A DNA stretch of 64,000 nt from Deltaproteobacteria bacterium (GCA_020444045.1 JAHLLS010000016.1:62001-126000); one strand, 5' to 3'; positions 45,551 through 54,334 are shown, counted from the first letter of the stretch. Numbers and translations are program-made. Notes: a model not told the origin generated them from the letters alone.

Positions 45551-46801
45551 TTATTTGAGCTTGTAGAGCATTTCACCGGCGTGCGCAACGCAAAGGATGC
45601 CTTGCTCTTCTTTGTGGCGGTAGTCGTCGATGTTGATCCCTGCGGGATCCATATAGCCCAGGTTGATCTTGCGGCAGAGGGCTTCCGGTATTCCGGTGGC
45701 CAGGACCACCTCGATGCGCGGCCGCTCGACCCCGTTTTCAATGGTGCCGGTGCCCCGCACGTGGGTGGAGTGGGCCAGCACGCCCCGGGGCACGTCCCGG
45801 AAGGCGTCCATTTGCTTCAGGAAGTAATCCCGCACGTGGTAACCGACCTTTTCGATCCATTGCCCCCAGGTGCGGGAGATATGCCTGATGTGCGGTCCAT
45901 AGATGATAAGTCGGCCGCCGTCCGCCACGACCTGTTCCAGCTTGTACATGACCTTGCCGGCCACCCAGATCTCGTCGTACATGGCCGGCGCCTGACCGAA
46001 AACGACGGGGAAGGGGGCCTCGCGGTAGACGATGTGCACCCGGTCGGACAGGTCGGCGGCCTGTGACCAGGATTCGACCACGTGGCCGACATAGAGTCCG
46101 CAGAGCTGGTTGGTGGGGGTGACCACCATGGCGATGTTTTGCACCGGGACATCGACCATGGCCAGGGCGCGGTGGATGACGCCCCTAACCGGGGTGTCTT
46201 TGGTGCCGATGATGCCGGCACAGGTGATGACCGCCCCCAGCCAGTGGAAGAAATGCAAAAAATCCCCTCCGGCAATGCCGGGGAAAAGGTATTTGGCCCC
46301 CCCTGAGAACCCCACCACCTCGTGGGGGAAGACCGGCCCCAGAATCAGGATCAGGTCGTAGTCGAAGACCGCACGATTGATGGCGACGGGGACGCGTTCC
46401 TTGAGTCGCCCTTGGGAAAAGGCTTCGATTTCCAGTGCTTCAAGATAACCGATGGTCGCCAGTGTATCGGGAAGATCCCAGCGGTGGTTGAGGAAGCGGC
46501 AGCCGGCGAATTGTTTTTTCCGATCATCCTCAGAGATGCCGTAGAGTCTCAGGATGTCGGCTTCCGGCATGGGCGGGTGAGTCCCTAAAGCCACCATGAA
46601 ATCCAGTGCGACGCAATGGGGACCGACGACTTCCTGCAGGGCCTTGATCATCATGGGCAGAGGGCAGGTGCGGGTGGCATCCGGGGTCAGCACGAGCACG
46701 CGCTTGCCGGCGTAGAGGGACTGCGGGGTGCCGGCGTCGACGATACGCCGGACCTCCTGCGCTTCAACGGTCATGTCGGGGTGGCCGGTTCCGGAAACCA
46801 T
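45551..46801 (-). CDS. LarA-superfamily nickel-pincer enzyme, probable mannonate/gluconate 2-epimerase
   Basis: A 416-residue LarA homologue. ALGTHPPM carries H75 and PHEVVGFSGGAKYLFPG carries H160 and K170, with H186 in HFFHW. The spacing H160-K170-H186 equals that of lactate racemase H174, K184 and H200 (catalytic base, pincer-bound lysine, nickel ligand). LarA-superfamily members include 2-hydroxyacid racemases and, as I recall the literature, a gluconate C2 epimerase. Set between a mannonate-forming SDR, uxaC and gluconokinase, it most likely links D-mannonate to D-gluconate. AAAGGA lies six bases before the ATG. Function is inferred, family is clear. Confidence 0.8.
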   Translation of the reverse strand: MVSGTGHPDMTVEAQEVRRIVDAGTPQSLYAGKRVLVLTPDATRTCPLPMMIKALQEVVGPHCVALDFMVALGTHPPMPEADILRLYGISEDDRKKQFAGCRFLNHRWDLPDTLATIGYLEALEIEAFSQGRLKERVPVAINRAVFDYDLILILGPVFPHEVVGFSGGAKYLFPGIAGGDFLHFFHWLGAVITCAGIIGTKDTPVRGVIHRALAMVDVPVQNIAMVVTPTNQLCGLYVGHVVESWSQAADLSDRVHIVYREAPFPVVFGQAPAMYDEIWVAGKVMYKLEQVVADGGRLIIYGPHIRHISRTWGQWIEKVGYHVRDYFLKQMDAFRDVPRGVLAHSTHVRGTGTIENGVERPRIEVVLATGIPEALCRKINLGYMDPAGINIDDYRHKEEQGILCVAHAGEMLYKLK

Positions 46802-46811
46802 GGCAGTCCTT

Positions 46812-47630
46812 TCAAATATTGTGAATCAGATAGCCCCCGTCCACGGGGATGGACACGCCTGTGACGAATCCGGAAGCTTTTTCGCTGGCCAGAAAAAGGG
46901 TGGCGCCGGCCAGTTCCTCGGGGTTGCCGAAGCGCCCGAAGGGGGTGCGTTCGATAATCGCCTTTCCACGGGGGGTATAGTCCCCTGTGTTTTCGTCGAC
47001 CAGCAAGGCCCGGTTCTGTTTGCCGAGGAAAAATCCCGGTGCGATGGCATTGACCCGAATGCCGTGCTGGGCAAACGCGTTGGCGGTGGCCTGGGTGAGA
47101 TTCAGCACCCCTGCCTTGGCCGCATCGTAGCCCCAGACACCCGAAAGCGGCATATAGGAGGTCATGGAGGTCAGATTGATGATCGATCCCCGCATTCCCT
47201 GCTCGATCCAATAGGCCGCCACCACCTTGGTGGGCACCACCAGGCCGGCCAGCAGGTTCAGGCGCAGGATCTCTTCGAACTGGGTGATATCGGTATCGAT
47301 AAAGGGGCTCTTGCCCAGATTGCCCCCCACGGCATTGATCAGAATACAGGGGGCCGCAAATCGTCCGGTCGTGAGCTGCAGGGCTTCCCCGACGGCTTCC
47401 TCGTCGCCGGTATCCACCTGAAATCCGTCCAGGCGGTTGGCCGCGCCGGTTTCAGCGGTCAGTTTTTCCAGGGCCCAATCGATGGATTCCCGAGAGCGGC
47501 TCCAGACGGCAACATTAGCGCCGGCCCCCAGAAGGGTGCCGGCCATGGCCGTGCCGATAACCCCGGCGCCGCCGGCTATGATGGCGGTATGGCCTTCCAG
47601 GTCGAACAGGTTTTTTAGCAGGGTGGACAT
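46812..47630 (-). CDS. SDR family D-mannonate oxidoreductase (fructuronate reductase)
   Basis: A 272-residue short-chain dehydrogenase. The cofactor site is IIAGGAGVIGTAMAGTLLGA, with NAVGGN and the catalytic NLTSMTSYMPLSGVWGYDAA plus the next K (Tyr-x-x-x-Lys). The C-terminus has AIAPGFFLGKQNRALLVDE and FVTGVSIPVDGGY. It matches the Bacillus YjmF-type SDR fructuronate reductase rather than the longer E. coli UxuB. It would reduce D-fructuronate to D-mannonate with NAD(P)H, between UxaE and the LarA-like enzyme in the pathway. Confidence 0.86.
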   Translation of the reverse strand: MSTLLKNLFDLEGHTAIIAGGAGVIGTAMAGTLLGAGANVAVWSRSRESIDWALEKLTAETGAANRLDGFQVDTGDEEAVGEALQLTTGRFAAPCILINAVGGNLGKSPFIDTDITQFEEILRLNLLAGLVVPTKVVAAYWIEQGMRGSIINLTSMTSYMPLSGVWGYDAAKAGVLNLTQATANAFAQHGIRVNAIAPGFFLGKQNRALLVDENTGDYTPRGKAIIERTPFGRFGNPEELAGATLFLASEKASGFVTGVSIPVDGGYLIHNI

Positions 47631-47644
47631 GGCGTGCTCCGTTT

Positions 47645-49201
47645 TTAAGGGCGCATGAAAGGCTGTAAATGCCGGTCGAAATGGTTGGCAATCAGTGTGG
47701 TGTAAAGGGATGCATTCGTTTTGAGGGCCGCGAAAAAGGCCGGTCGCAAGGTCGGGTGGTTGAGGACCGACCCGTAGGTGACATGCAGGATCTCCCGGGC
47801 GTGAAAATCTTCCAGAAGCTCGGGAAGGGTGTCGTCGGGCATTTGGCGGAAGGGCGGCAGTTTATCGATCCGGGCCGACACATGGTAGCTGGCGCGATCG
47901 ACGGGATAGCGCTCGACCGCCAGGGCCATGATGCGGCGGAACAGATCGGGATCGGTCATAGCCGTGGCCCGCAGCGCTTCAAGATAGCTTGTGCCGGCCG
48001 TTTTGAGATGCACCAGGCCGCGGGTGTGCCGGGCTGCAATGGGATAAATGCGGAACTTGTCCGATCCGGAATGCAGGCTCAGTTTATAGGGCCCCAAGGT
48101 ACGCGCCACAGCGGCGTGTTGGGCAAACGAGGCGTCGAAGGTTTCCAGATCACCTATGTAGTCGACCCCCTTTTCGAAGTCGCCTACGTAGCGGGGCGCC
48201 AGGCTGACCCAGTGGACCCCCAGCCGTTTGAGTTCGGTGGCGATGTAGATGTGCTCGGCCAGGCTGGTCACGGTGTCGGTTTCATCCACGCTGACCTCGA
48301 GCTCGAAAGGCCGGCCTGCAAGACGGTTTTTGAGGTGGCGGTACATGCTTACCGTGTGCGCCACCACCCGGCCGTACTTGACGGCGGCGCGTTGGACCTG
48401 GACTTCCGTCAGGGGGCAGGGCTGGCCGTCCAGATCCAGGGGCTTCTGGCAGAGGGCGCGATTCAGGTCGGGCGGTCGGCTTTCCAGAGCGTCCCAGGGC
48501 AGTGCCTGGACCAGGGCCTCGAGATCGGCGGTGGCCGCCGTGTCGGCCCGGGCGTCCACATGGTCGCCGGGGTCGATGGTGAAAAAGGTATAGCCGGCGT
48601 CGACAAAAGGGTCGAGGGCTTCCGGGGTTTTAAGGTGATCCGCATCGGCCCCGAAACCGTCGCGCCAGCCAGCTTCAAAAACACCCCAGACGGCATCCGC
48701 CATGACATCGGCCGGCGTGCGGCCCGTGCGCTCGTTTTCGCGCACCGACTGTTGGGCCAGAATCGGGGCCAGTCCGGCTTTGCGCACGGCCTGGATGTGC
48801 CCCGGTGTGGCCAGCCCCAGGCGATCCCCGCAGCCGACAGAAGGCGCGGTTCCGGTTACCCGGGGCTTCAAAAACGATAACGCTTCCTGCATCACGCCCG
48901 ATGTTTTCGTGTCCGTTTCTGTCAGGACCAGGTGAAGGGCCGCATTATTCAGACGGATGGATCGGGGCGCGCCCGGGATGGCTGCTTGGCAGTTCGTTGT
49001 CGTGATGAGCCCCACATACTTTTGGGTTTCCCGACGGCCCAGAAAGTACAGGCAGCGGTTCGCCGCGGCGATGGATCGGGGATAAACGATGATTTCGGCC
49101 AGGGGACCGATGACGGTTTCCGCCAGGGCGTTTGCGATGTCGTAGGGCATGGCCGGGGCCAAGGATTCATTTTCAAGGCTTTTCAGCAGAAGCTGTTCCA
49201 T
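47645..49201 (-). CDS. uxaE: Tagaturonate epimerase
   Basis: A 518-residue UxaE-family protein that interconverts D-tagaturonate and D-fructuronate, letting galacturonate join the glucuronate route without UxaB/UxaA. It has GCGDRLGLATPGHIQAVRK, DGFGADADHLKTPE, the central VSVDETDTVTSLAEHIYIA and LSLHSGSDKFRIYPIAARH, with Asp/Glu/His residues able to bind metal. Length matches the family. It starts the enzyme part of the minus-strand uronate operon, 130 bases after the TRAP large subunit gene. Confidence 0.88.
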   Translation of the reverse strand: MEQLLLKSLENESLAPAMPYDIANALAETVIGPLAEIIVYPRSIAAANRCLYFLGRRETQKYVGLITTTNCQAAIPGAPRSIRLNNAALHLVLTETDTKTSGVMQEALSFLKPRVTGTAPSVGCGDRLGLATPGHIQAVRKAGLAPILAQQSVRENERTGRTPADVMADAVWGVFEAGWRDGFGADADHLKTPEALDPFVDAGYTFFTIDPGDHVDARADTAATADLEALVQALPWDALESRPPDLNRALCQKPLDLDGQPCPLTEVQVQRAAVKYGRVVAHTVSMYRHLKNRLAGRPFELEVSVDETDTVTSLAEHIYIATELKRLGVHWVSLAPRYVGDFEKGVDYIGDLETFDASFAQHAAVARTLGPYKLSLHSGSDKFRIYPIAARHTRGLVHLKTAGTSYLEALRATAMTDPDLFRRIMALAVERYPVDRASYHVSARIDKLPPFRQMPDDTLPELLEDFHAREILHVTYGSVLNHPTLRPAFFAALKTNASLYTTLIANHFDRHLQPFMRP

Positions 49202-49331
49202 CAGGGTTTCGCTTTCCGATACCGGCTGTCATAAAAAATAAACCGCCGTCATTTGGGTGGCGCTGAGTTTCAGTGCCGTCATAGAGCAGAGCGGCTTTGT
49301 TACGTTGAGCCGGATAGAATTCGATATGCGG

Positions 49332-50612
49332 CTACCCGATAAGATTGGGTAGCGTCATTGAAATTGCGGGCACAAATGTAACAAACATCAGCGCGATCAA
49401 GATGGCCAGGTAAAAAGGCCATATGGTTTTCACGGCGTCCTCCAACCGGACGTCGCCGACGGCGCAACCGACAAACAGGCATGATCCCACGGGGGGGGTA
49501 CAGAGTCCCAGGCCGAGGTTCATCATCAATAACATGCCGAACTGATAGGGATCGACACCAATGGAAACCGCTATGGGCAAAAATATCGGCGTACAAATCA
49601 GAATCAACGCGGCCATATCCATAATCATGCCTAGAAAAAGCAGCATCAGGTTGATCATCAGCAAGATAACGACCGGATTATCTGAAATACCCGTCAGGAA
49701 AGACGCCATTTTTTCTGGCACCTGGTAAAACGTCAACAGATAGGCAAACGCGCCTGAACAGGCAATCAGGATCATGACCATCGAAGTTGTTCTGACGGAG
49801 TTGGTGACCGCCAGCTTGAATTTGTCCCATGTCAAAGCCCGATAGACGATTATGGTGGCGAAAAAGGCATAGATCGCTCCAAAGGCGCCGGATTCGGTTA
49901 CCGTAAAAATGCCGCTGAGCACACCGCCAACGATAATGATGGCGGTAAACAAACCAGGAAGGGCCGTGAAGAAATTCTTGAATAGAATAACAAAACCGGG
50001 AAATACTTCCGAAGTATAGCCCCTTTTTACCGCAACGAGGTAGGAGACGGCGGCCAGACACAGGCACATCAATACCCCGGGGAAAAACCCGGCCAGAAAC
50101 AATTTGGAAATGGAAAGGCTGCCTCCGGCCGCCACGGCATAAATAATCATATTATGGCTCGGCGGAATGATGATGCCGGCAATGGATGAGGTTACGGTGA
50201 CATTGACCGCATAGTCGTCATCATACCCTTTCTCTTTCATGACAGGGATCAGGATGGATCCCAGAGCCGAAACATCGGCTATGGCAGAGCCCGATATGCC
50301 CCCGAACAACATGGACGAAAGGACGTTGACGACACCAAGCCCTCCCCGCACCGATCCTACGGCCGCGGACGCAAAATGCACCAGCCGTATGGCGATCCCC
50401 CCATGGAACATCAACTCGCCGGCAAAAATGAAGAAGGGGATCGCCATGAGGGAAAAAATACTGATGCCGGAAATGATCCGTTGAAAAGCGATCATCATCG
50501 GCAAACCTTCATAAAAAAAGGAGGAGACCGCGGCAACGCCAAGCGCAAACGCCACCGGAAACCCGATGACGACACAAATTGCAAATACAACGATTAGAAT
50601 GAACAGGCCCAT
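49332..50612 (-). CDS. TRAP transporter large permease (DctM type)
   Basis: A 426-residue membrane protein with about 12 helices, the translocation subunit of a TRAP system. It shows LMAIPFFIFAGELMFHGG, the GGISGSAIADVSALGSILIP block, GIIIPPSHNMIIYAVAAG and NLGLGLCTPPVGSCLFVGCA. It is transcribed after dctP and dctQ and before the galacturonate enzymes, so a hexuronate is the probable substrate. AGGAGA lies ten bases before the ATG. Confidence 0.94.
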   Translation of the reverse strand: MGLFILIVVFAICVVIGFPVAFALGVAAVSSFFYEGLPMMIAFQRIISGISIFSLMAIPFFIFAGELMFHGGIAIRLVHFASAAVGSVRGGLGVVNVLSSMLFGGISGSAIADVSALGSILIPVMKEKGYDDDYAVNVTVTSSIAGIIIPPSHNMIIYAVAAGGSLSISKLFLAGFFPGVLMCLCLAAVSYLVAVKRGYTSEVFPGFVILFKNFFTALPGLFTAIIIVGGVLSGIFTVTESGAFGAIYAFFATIIVYRALTWDKFKLAVTNSVRTTSMVMILIACSGAFAYLLTFYQVPEKMASFLTGISDNPVVILLMINLMLLFLGMIMDMAALILICTPIFLPIAVSIGVDPYQFGMLLMMNLGLGLCTPPVGSCLFVGCAVGDVRLEDAVKTIWPFYLAILIALMFVTFVPAISMTLPNLIG

Positions 50613-50631
50613 TGATCAGCAATCTCCTGAC

Positions 50632-51159
50632 TTAGTCCGCATCTTCCTGATCGGTACGGTTTGCAAAAAAGTGAATCAAATGCCCAATGGAGTAAAGAAA
50701 GATCAAGACGCCGCTCAATATGATCGGTAATGCGCGCCATCCTTCCGAGATCCGGAGAAGGGGGATTTCGGCGCTCCATTTGAACACGGTCAACTTGTAT
50801 CCGTAGAAGGTCATCAATATGCCGAATCCGGCCAAAATACTATGCGTCAAGAAATCAAAAATCCGTTGCACCGGTCGCGGGCTCATTTCGCGGAACACGG
50901 ATACACCCAGGTGGGTTTTTTGGTGGACACCGACCGATGCACCTAAAAAAGCAATATAGACAATCAGCAGCAAAGATACCTGCTCAACCCATGTAGGCGT
51001 TGCATTGAGAACGTAGCGCCCGAAGACCAGCCAGCCGAAAATAGCCGTCATGAAAACCATAGCGATGCCGGTAAGTATCGTGTTGATACGGCTGAAGAAA
51101 TCCAGCAACCGGTCAAATGGCGATTTTTTTTTCAATGATTCTTCTGCGGACATGAGCAT
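50632..51159 (-). CDS. TRAP transporter small permease (DctQ type)
   Basis: A 175-residue protein with four predicted helices and the DctQ features FGRYVLNATPTWVEQVSLLL and GASVGVHQKTHLGVSVF. It forms the membrane complex with the DctM-type subunit encoded 19 bases downstream. The start has two nearby ATG codons (residues 1 and 3), and the weak GGG site does not decide between them. Confidence 0.92.
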   Translation of the reverse strand: MLMSAEESLKKKSPFDRLLDFFSRINTILTGIAMVFMTAIFGWLVFGRYVLNATPTWVEQVSLLLIVYIAFLGASVGVHQKTHLGVSVFREMSPRPVQRIFDFLTHSILAGFGILMTFYGYKLTVFKWSAEIPLLRISEGWRALPIILSGVLIFLYSIGHLIHFFANRTDQEDAD

Positions 51160-51185
51160 TACCCGTTCAATGAAATTTCATAAGC

Positions 51186-51223
51186 GTCACCGGTATCCCT
51201 AACTGAAAATGGATACCGGTGAC
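51186..51223 (-). promoter_or_regulatory. Intercistronic hairpin after the TRAP binding-protein gene
   Basis: A perfect 13-bp stem GTCACCGGTATCC/GGATACCGGTGAC with a 12-base loop lies between the dctP stop and the dctQ start. There is no T run on the minus strand. It is likely an mRNA-stabilising or attenuating stem that raises binding-protein output relative to the permease subunits. Confidence 0.75.
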
Positions 51224-51244
51224 TGCAACGTTTTCAGAACAAAA

Positions 51245-52231
51245 CTACGGCGTATTCTGGATCATTTCGACCAGCGGCCGCAGGGACGGGTTGTCGGTGA
51301 GAAACTTTTCGTAAACTGGTTTCATCGCTGCCTGGAATGCGCTTTTGTCCGGGATCGTATTGACGATAGCGCCGCCGGCGATCACTTTGGCCTCACTTGC
51401 TTTTGACCGCTCTTTCCAAAGCTTGCGCTGAAGAAGTGCGGATTCTTGAGCGGCTTCTTTCAGAATTTTCTGATCTTCCGGGGACAATGCATTGTACACA
51501 TCGGCATTGATGCACAACGTCTCGGGAATGATCAGATGTTGCGAGACGGAATAATATTTCGCAACCTCATAATGACCCGTCGACTCATAGGAAGGCCAGT
51601 TGTTCTCGGCACCGTCTACAACGCCGGTTTTCAGAGACTGGTATACTTCGGAAAACGCCATCGGAGATGGATTTCCGCCAAGGGCTTTAATCATGCCGGA
51701 GTAAAGATCATTGTTCATCACCCTGATCTTCATGCCGACAACATCGGCGGGCGTTTTGATAGGCTTCTTGGAGTCGTAAAACGAACGCGCGCCGCCATCA
51801 TACCATGCCAGGGAAATCAGGCCTTTTTTTGCAAGACCGGCGTTGATCATTTCGCCCGCTTTGCCATCGAGAACGCGCCAGACATGATCCGTGTCTTTGA
51901 AGATAAACGGGAGCGAGACGACGTTGGCTTCCGGTACAATCGGCCCGAGGGGCCCCAGGCTGAAGTTGGCAACCTCCAGACCACCGAGGCGCACTTGTTC
52001 AATGGCGTCTGGTTGACTGCCAAGCGTACCCGCATGATACATCTTTAATGTCATTTTGCCGCCGGATTTGGCGCTCAGCAACTCGGCAAATTTGTCCATG
52101 GCGACCGTGTTCGGGTATCCCGCCACATGAATATTCCAACCCTTCCATTCTGCGGCCTGGGTTGACACCGCAAAACCAGCGATAAGCGCAATCGTTACAA
52201 CGGAGCAAGCCAACATTTTTAGATATTTCAT
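51245..52231 (-). CDS. TRAP transporter solute-binding protein (DctP type)
   Basis: A 328-residue periplasmic protein with a Sec signal (VVTIALIAGFAVSTQAAEWK, cleavage after AQA-like QAA). The mature part has the DctP motifs GKMTLKMYHAGTLGSQPDAI, GMKIRVMNNDLYSGMIKALG and SEVYQSLKTGVVDGAENNW, including the conserved Arg that binds a carboxylate. The ATG is chosen over a GTG three codons upstream because AGGAGGG directly abuts the GTG. Probable ligand, from context: galacturonate or glucuronate. Confidence 0.93.
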   Translation of the reverse strand: MKYLKMLACSVVTIALIAGFAVSTQAAEWKGWNIHVAGYPNTVAMDKFAELLSAKSGGKMTLKMYHAGTLGSQPDAIEQVRLGGLEVANFSLGPLGPIVPEANVVSLPFIFKDTDHVWRVLDGKAGEMINAGLAKKGLISLAWYDGGARSFYDSKKPIKTPADVVGMKIRVMNNDLYSGMIKALGGNPSPMAFSEVYQSLKTGVVDGAENNWPSYESTGHYEVAKYYSVSQHLIIPETLCINADVYNALSPEDQKILKEAAQESALLQRKLWKERSKASEAKVIAGGAIVNTIPDKSAFQAAMKPVYEKFLTDNPSLRPLVEMIQNTP

Positions 52232-52483
52232 CTTGATCACCCTCCTTATATTGCAGGTTAAAACATTCGTTTACAGTTAGGCCATCCTTAAAAAGACGAT
52301 GTTGATAGGCAATTCGGCAAGACCTTTTGCAAACTAGTTACACCTGAACCACTCCCGGATATTTTCCCTCCTTTCTCATTGTGATCATGCATGGCCACAA
52401 TTTACAGTCCTTTGGTTTTCTGTTTTGCCTACTGTCGCTAAAAGGTTATAGAAGACAGCGGCTTGTGCCTTAAACGCTAACTA

Positions 52484-53248
52484 TTATGCAAAGTACATCC
52501 CACCGTTAATTTCGATAATCTCGCCCGTAATGAACGAACCAAGCTCTGTCGCAAAATAGAGAACCGCATGGGCGACATCATCAGGGGTGCCACCACGTTT
52601 CAGCGGTGTGCTGTTGATGGCTCCTTGGATTCCGACATCGTTGCTGAAAGTTTCGTGAAAAGGCGTCTCTAATATGAGCCCGGGGGCCACCGCATTAACC
52701 GTTATGCCCTGGTCGGCCACTTCCTTGCACAAACCACGTGTAAAAGCGATGATGGCCCCCTTGGATGCGGCATAGGCTGTCGCACCGTTTCCACCACCGT
52801 TTCGAGCCGCCAGAGAGGACATGTTGATGATGCGCCCCCATCCCTTATCCATAAAGGGCAATACGGCCCGGGTAACAAAAAAAGTGCTGGTCAAGTTGAC
52901 ATTGATGGTTTTAAACCAGTGGTCGTCCGTCATATCCGCAATTGAAGAACGGCCTACAAGGTGACCTGCGTTGTTCATCAGAATATCGATATGACCACCG
53001 AGCGTCTTTGCAGCCTCGCCCACCACATTTTTAACCTGTTCGTCATTCGTTGCATCAAGCGCCAGGGCTATTGCGTTTCGCCCCATTTTTTTAATGGCAT
53101 CAGCGGTCTCTTGCCCCTCGGCTTCATGTGAATAGTAGGTCAACGCCACGTCAGCGCCGCAGCGAGCGAGGGCAAGCGAAACGGCACGGCCGATGCCAAT
53201 ATTTCCTCCCGTGACGAAGGCTGTTTTACCGGCAATATTTAAGTCCAT
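52484..53248 (-). CDS. SDR family oxidoreductase (FabG-like)
   Basis: A 254-residue classical SDR with TGGNIGIGRAVSLALARC, NNAGH, the catalytic NMSSLAARNGGG...YAASK set and APGLILETPFHETFSNDVGI. The C-terminus ITGEIIEINGGMYFA is typical. It is named FabG-like by sequence, but its place between the IclR gene and the uronate TRAP operon suggests a sugar-acid dehydrogenase. GAGAG lies about six bases before the ATG. The substrate is unknown. Confidence 0.85.
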   Translation of the reverse strand: MDLNIAGKTAFVTGGNIGIGRAVSLALARCGADVALTYYSHEAEGQETADAIKKMGRNAIALALDATNDEQVKNVVGEAAKTLGGHIDILMNNAGHLVGRSSIADMTDDHWFKTINVNLTSTFFVTRAVLPFMDKGWGRIINMSSLAARNGGGNGATAYAASKGAIIAFTRGLCKEVADQGITVNAVAPGLILETPFHETFSNDVGIQGAINSTPLKRGGTPDDVAHAVLYFATELGSFITGEIIEINGGMYFA

Positions 53249-53252
53249 ACAA

Positions 53253-53375
53253 TTCTCTCAAGAATGGTTCATTCGCCGCACATGGCAAGTCGTCTTTGAT
53301 CAGGGCATCCGCCACCGGGTAGACGTTTTCGGCCGCGTGAATTGCACCCAAGGAGAAAATGTTTACATGCGGTGC
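53253..53375 (-). pseudogene. Remnant of a second KDPG aldolase gene
   Basis: A minus-strand frame encodes AIHAAENVYPVADALIKDDL then PCA. This aligns without gaps with residues 19-41 of the intact aldolase in this window (AIHDAGDALPLADALIRGGL then PCA), over 60 per cent identical. Similarity stops abruptly after PCA, where the catalytic EITFRT should follow, and no upstream aldolase start is seen. This is a fragment of an Eda-type gene next to the IclR regulator, apparently left after deletion. Confidence 0.6.
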
Positions 53376-53470
53376 TTGCTGAAAAGTTGTTGGCATACAT
53401 TTTTCACACTTCGAGGAGAAGTCGTCAGAATATAGAGCGAAACCTAAAAAAATGTCGTGCCCCAAGAAAA

Positions 53471-54271
53471 CTATTTTATCCCCATATCTTTGCACCCCAG
53501 TTGGATAGAAATGTTGTTTGCTGTTTCACATATGAGTTTTTTTAATTCCGTTTCGATGCGGTCCATGGTGATGCGCGTGGTGGGTCCGGATATGCTCACG
53601 GCCGCTTCCACCTTGCAGTTGCCGTTACGGATTGGAGCAGCTACGCACCGGATGCCTTCCTCGTTTTCTTCATCATCGATGGCGTATCCGTTCTCACGAA
53701 CGAATGAAAGATGTTGCATCAGTTCTTCCGGATCGGAAATGGTATTTTGGGTTCTCTTGGTAAGTCCGATACCGGAAATCAATTTTTCTGCATCCGTTTT
53801 TCCCATATGCGCCAACAATACTTTTCCAACCGAACTGCAATGCAGAGCAATGCGGGAACCCAGGCGGGATACCATGTGAAGTCCGCTGGCTTTTGGATGT
53901 AAATCCACCTTGTCGATATACAGGGCCTTGTCTTTGTCCAGGACAACCAGATGTACGGTTTCCTTTACCGTTTCCGACAAATTGATCAGAAAAGAACGCG
54001 CCTGACTGCGCAAATCGATCTGGGTGAGCAAAAGATTGCCAAGATCCGCCAGTTTGAAGCCGAGGTGGTAGTTTTTCGTTGTCGGTTCCTGGCGAATAAA
54101 ATCGAAATACGCCATTGAAGAGAGTAATCGATGGGCCGTTCCCTTCGGCAGATTGGTTTTGCGAGCAAGTTCGCCCAGCGAAAGACCATTGGGGAATTGG
54201 CTCAGAATATCAAAGATAAATGCGGCCCGCTCAATGGTTTGAACAAGATTTTTCGGTTTAGCGCCCGTCAT
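53471..54271 (-). CDS. IclR family transcriptional regulator, probable uronate regulator
   Basis: A 266-residue IclR protein. The N-terminal winged helix has LSLGELARKTNLPKGTAHRL and the ligand domain has SSVGKVLLAHMG and IDDEENEEGIRCVAAPIRNG. KdgR, the regulator of pectin and KDG genes in enterobacteria, belongs to this family, and the position between two uronate gene sets supports a similar role. Upstream lies a palindromic operator-like site (54300-54314), suggesting autoregulation. The Shine-Dalgarno sequence is weak. Confidence 0.88.
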   Translation of the reverse strand: MTGAKPKNLVQTIERAAFIFDILSQFPNGLSLGELARKTNLPKGTAHRLLSSMAYFDFIRQEPTTKNYHLGFKLADLGNLLLTQIDLRSQARSFLINLSETVKETVHLVVLDKDKALYIDKVDLHPKASGLHMVSRLGSRIALHCSSVGKVLLAHMGKTDAEKLISGIGLTKRTQNTISDPEELMQHLSFVRENGYAIDDEENEEGIRCVAAPIRNGNCKVEAAVSISGPTTRITMDRIETELKKLICETANNISIQLGCKDMGIK

Positions 54272-54299
54272 ATTTAGATATCCGAAGAGTGAGAGGAGG

Positions 54300-54334
54300 T
54301 TTCGTAATGCGGAATGGTATTTCTTATAGCGATA
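54300..54334. promoter_or_regulatory. IclR-type operator pair A-B upstream of iclR
   Basis: TTTCGTAATGCGGAA (54300-54314) is a near palindrome of the TTCCG-N5-CGGAA type often bound by IclR-family regulators. A weaker related site, TTTCTTATAGCGATA, starts exactly 20 bases later (54320-54334). Site A lies 29 bases before the iclR start codon. A mirrored pair occurs at 55621-55655. Confidence 0.6.

Noticed and set aside
52484..53248. Calling this SDR a fatty-acid FabG
   Set aside because: No fatty-acid synthesis genes are near and it lies among uronate genes; only the SDR family can be stated.
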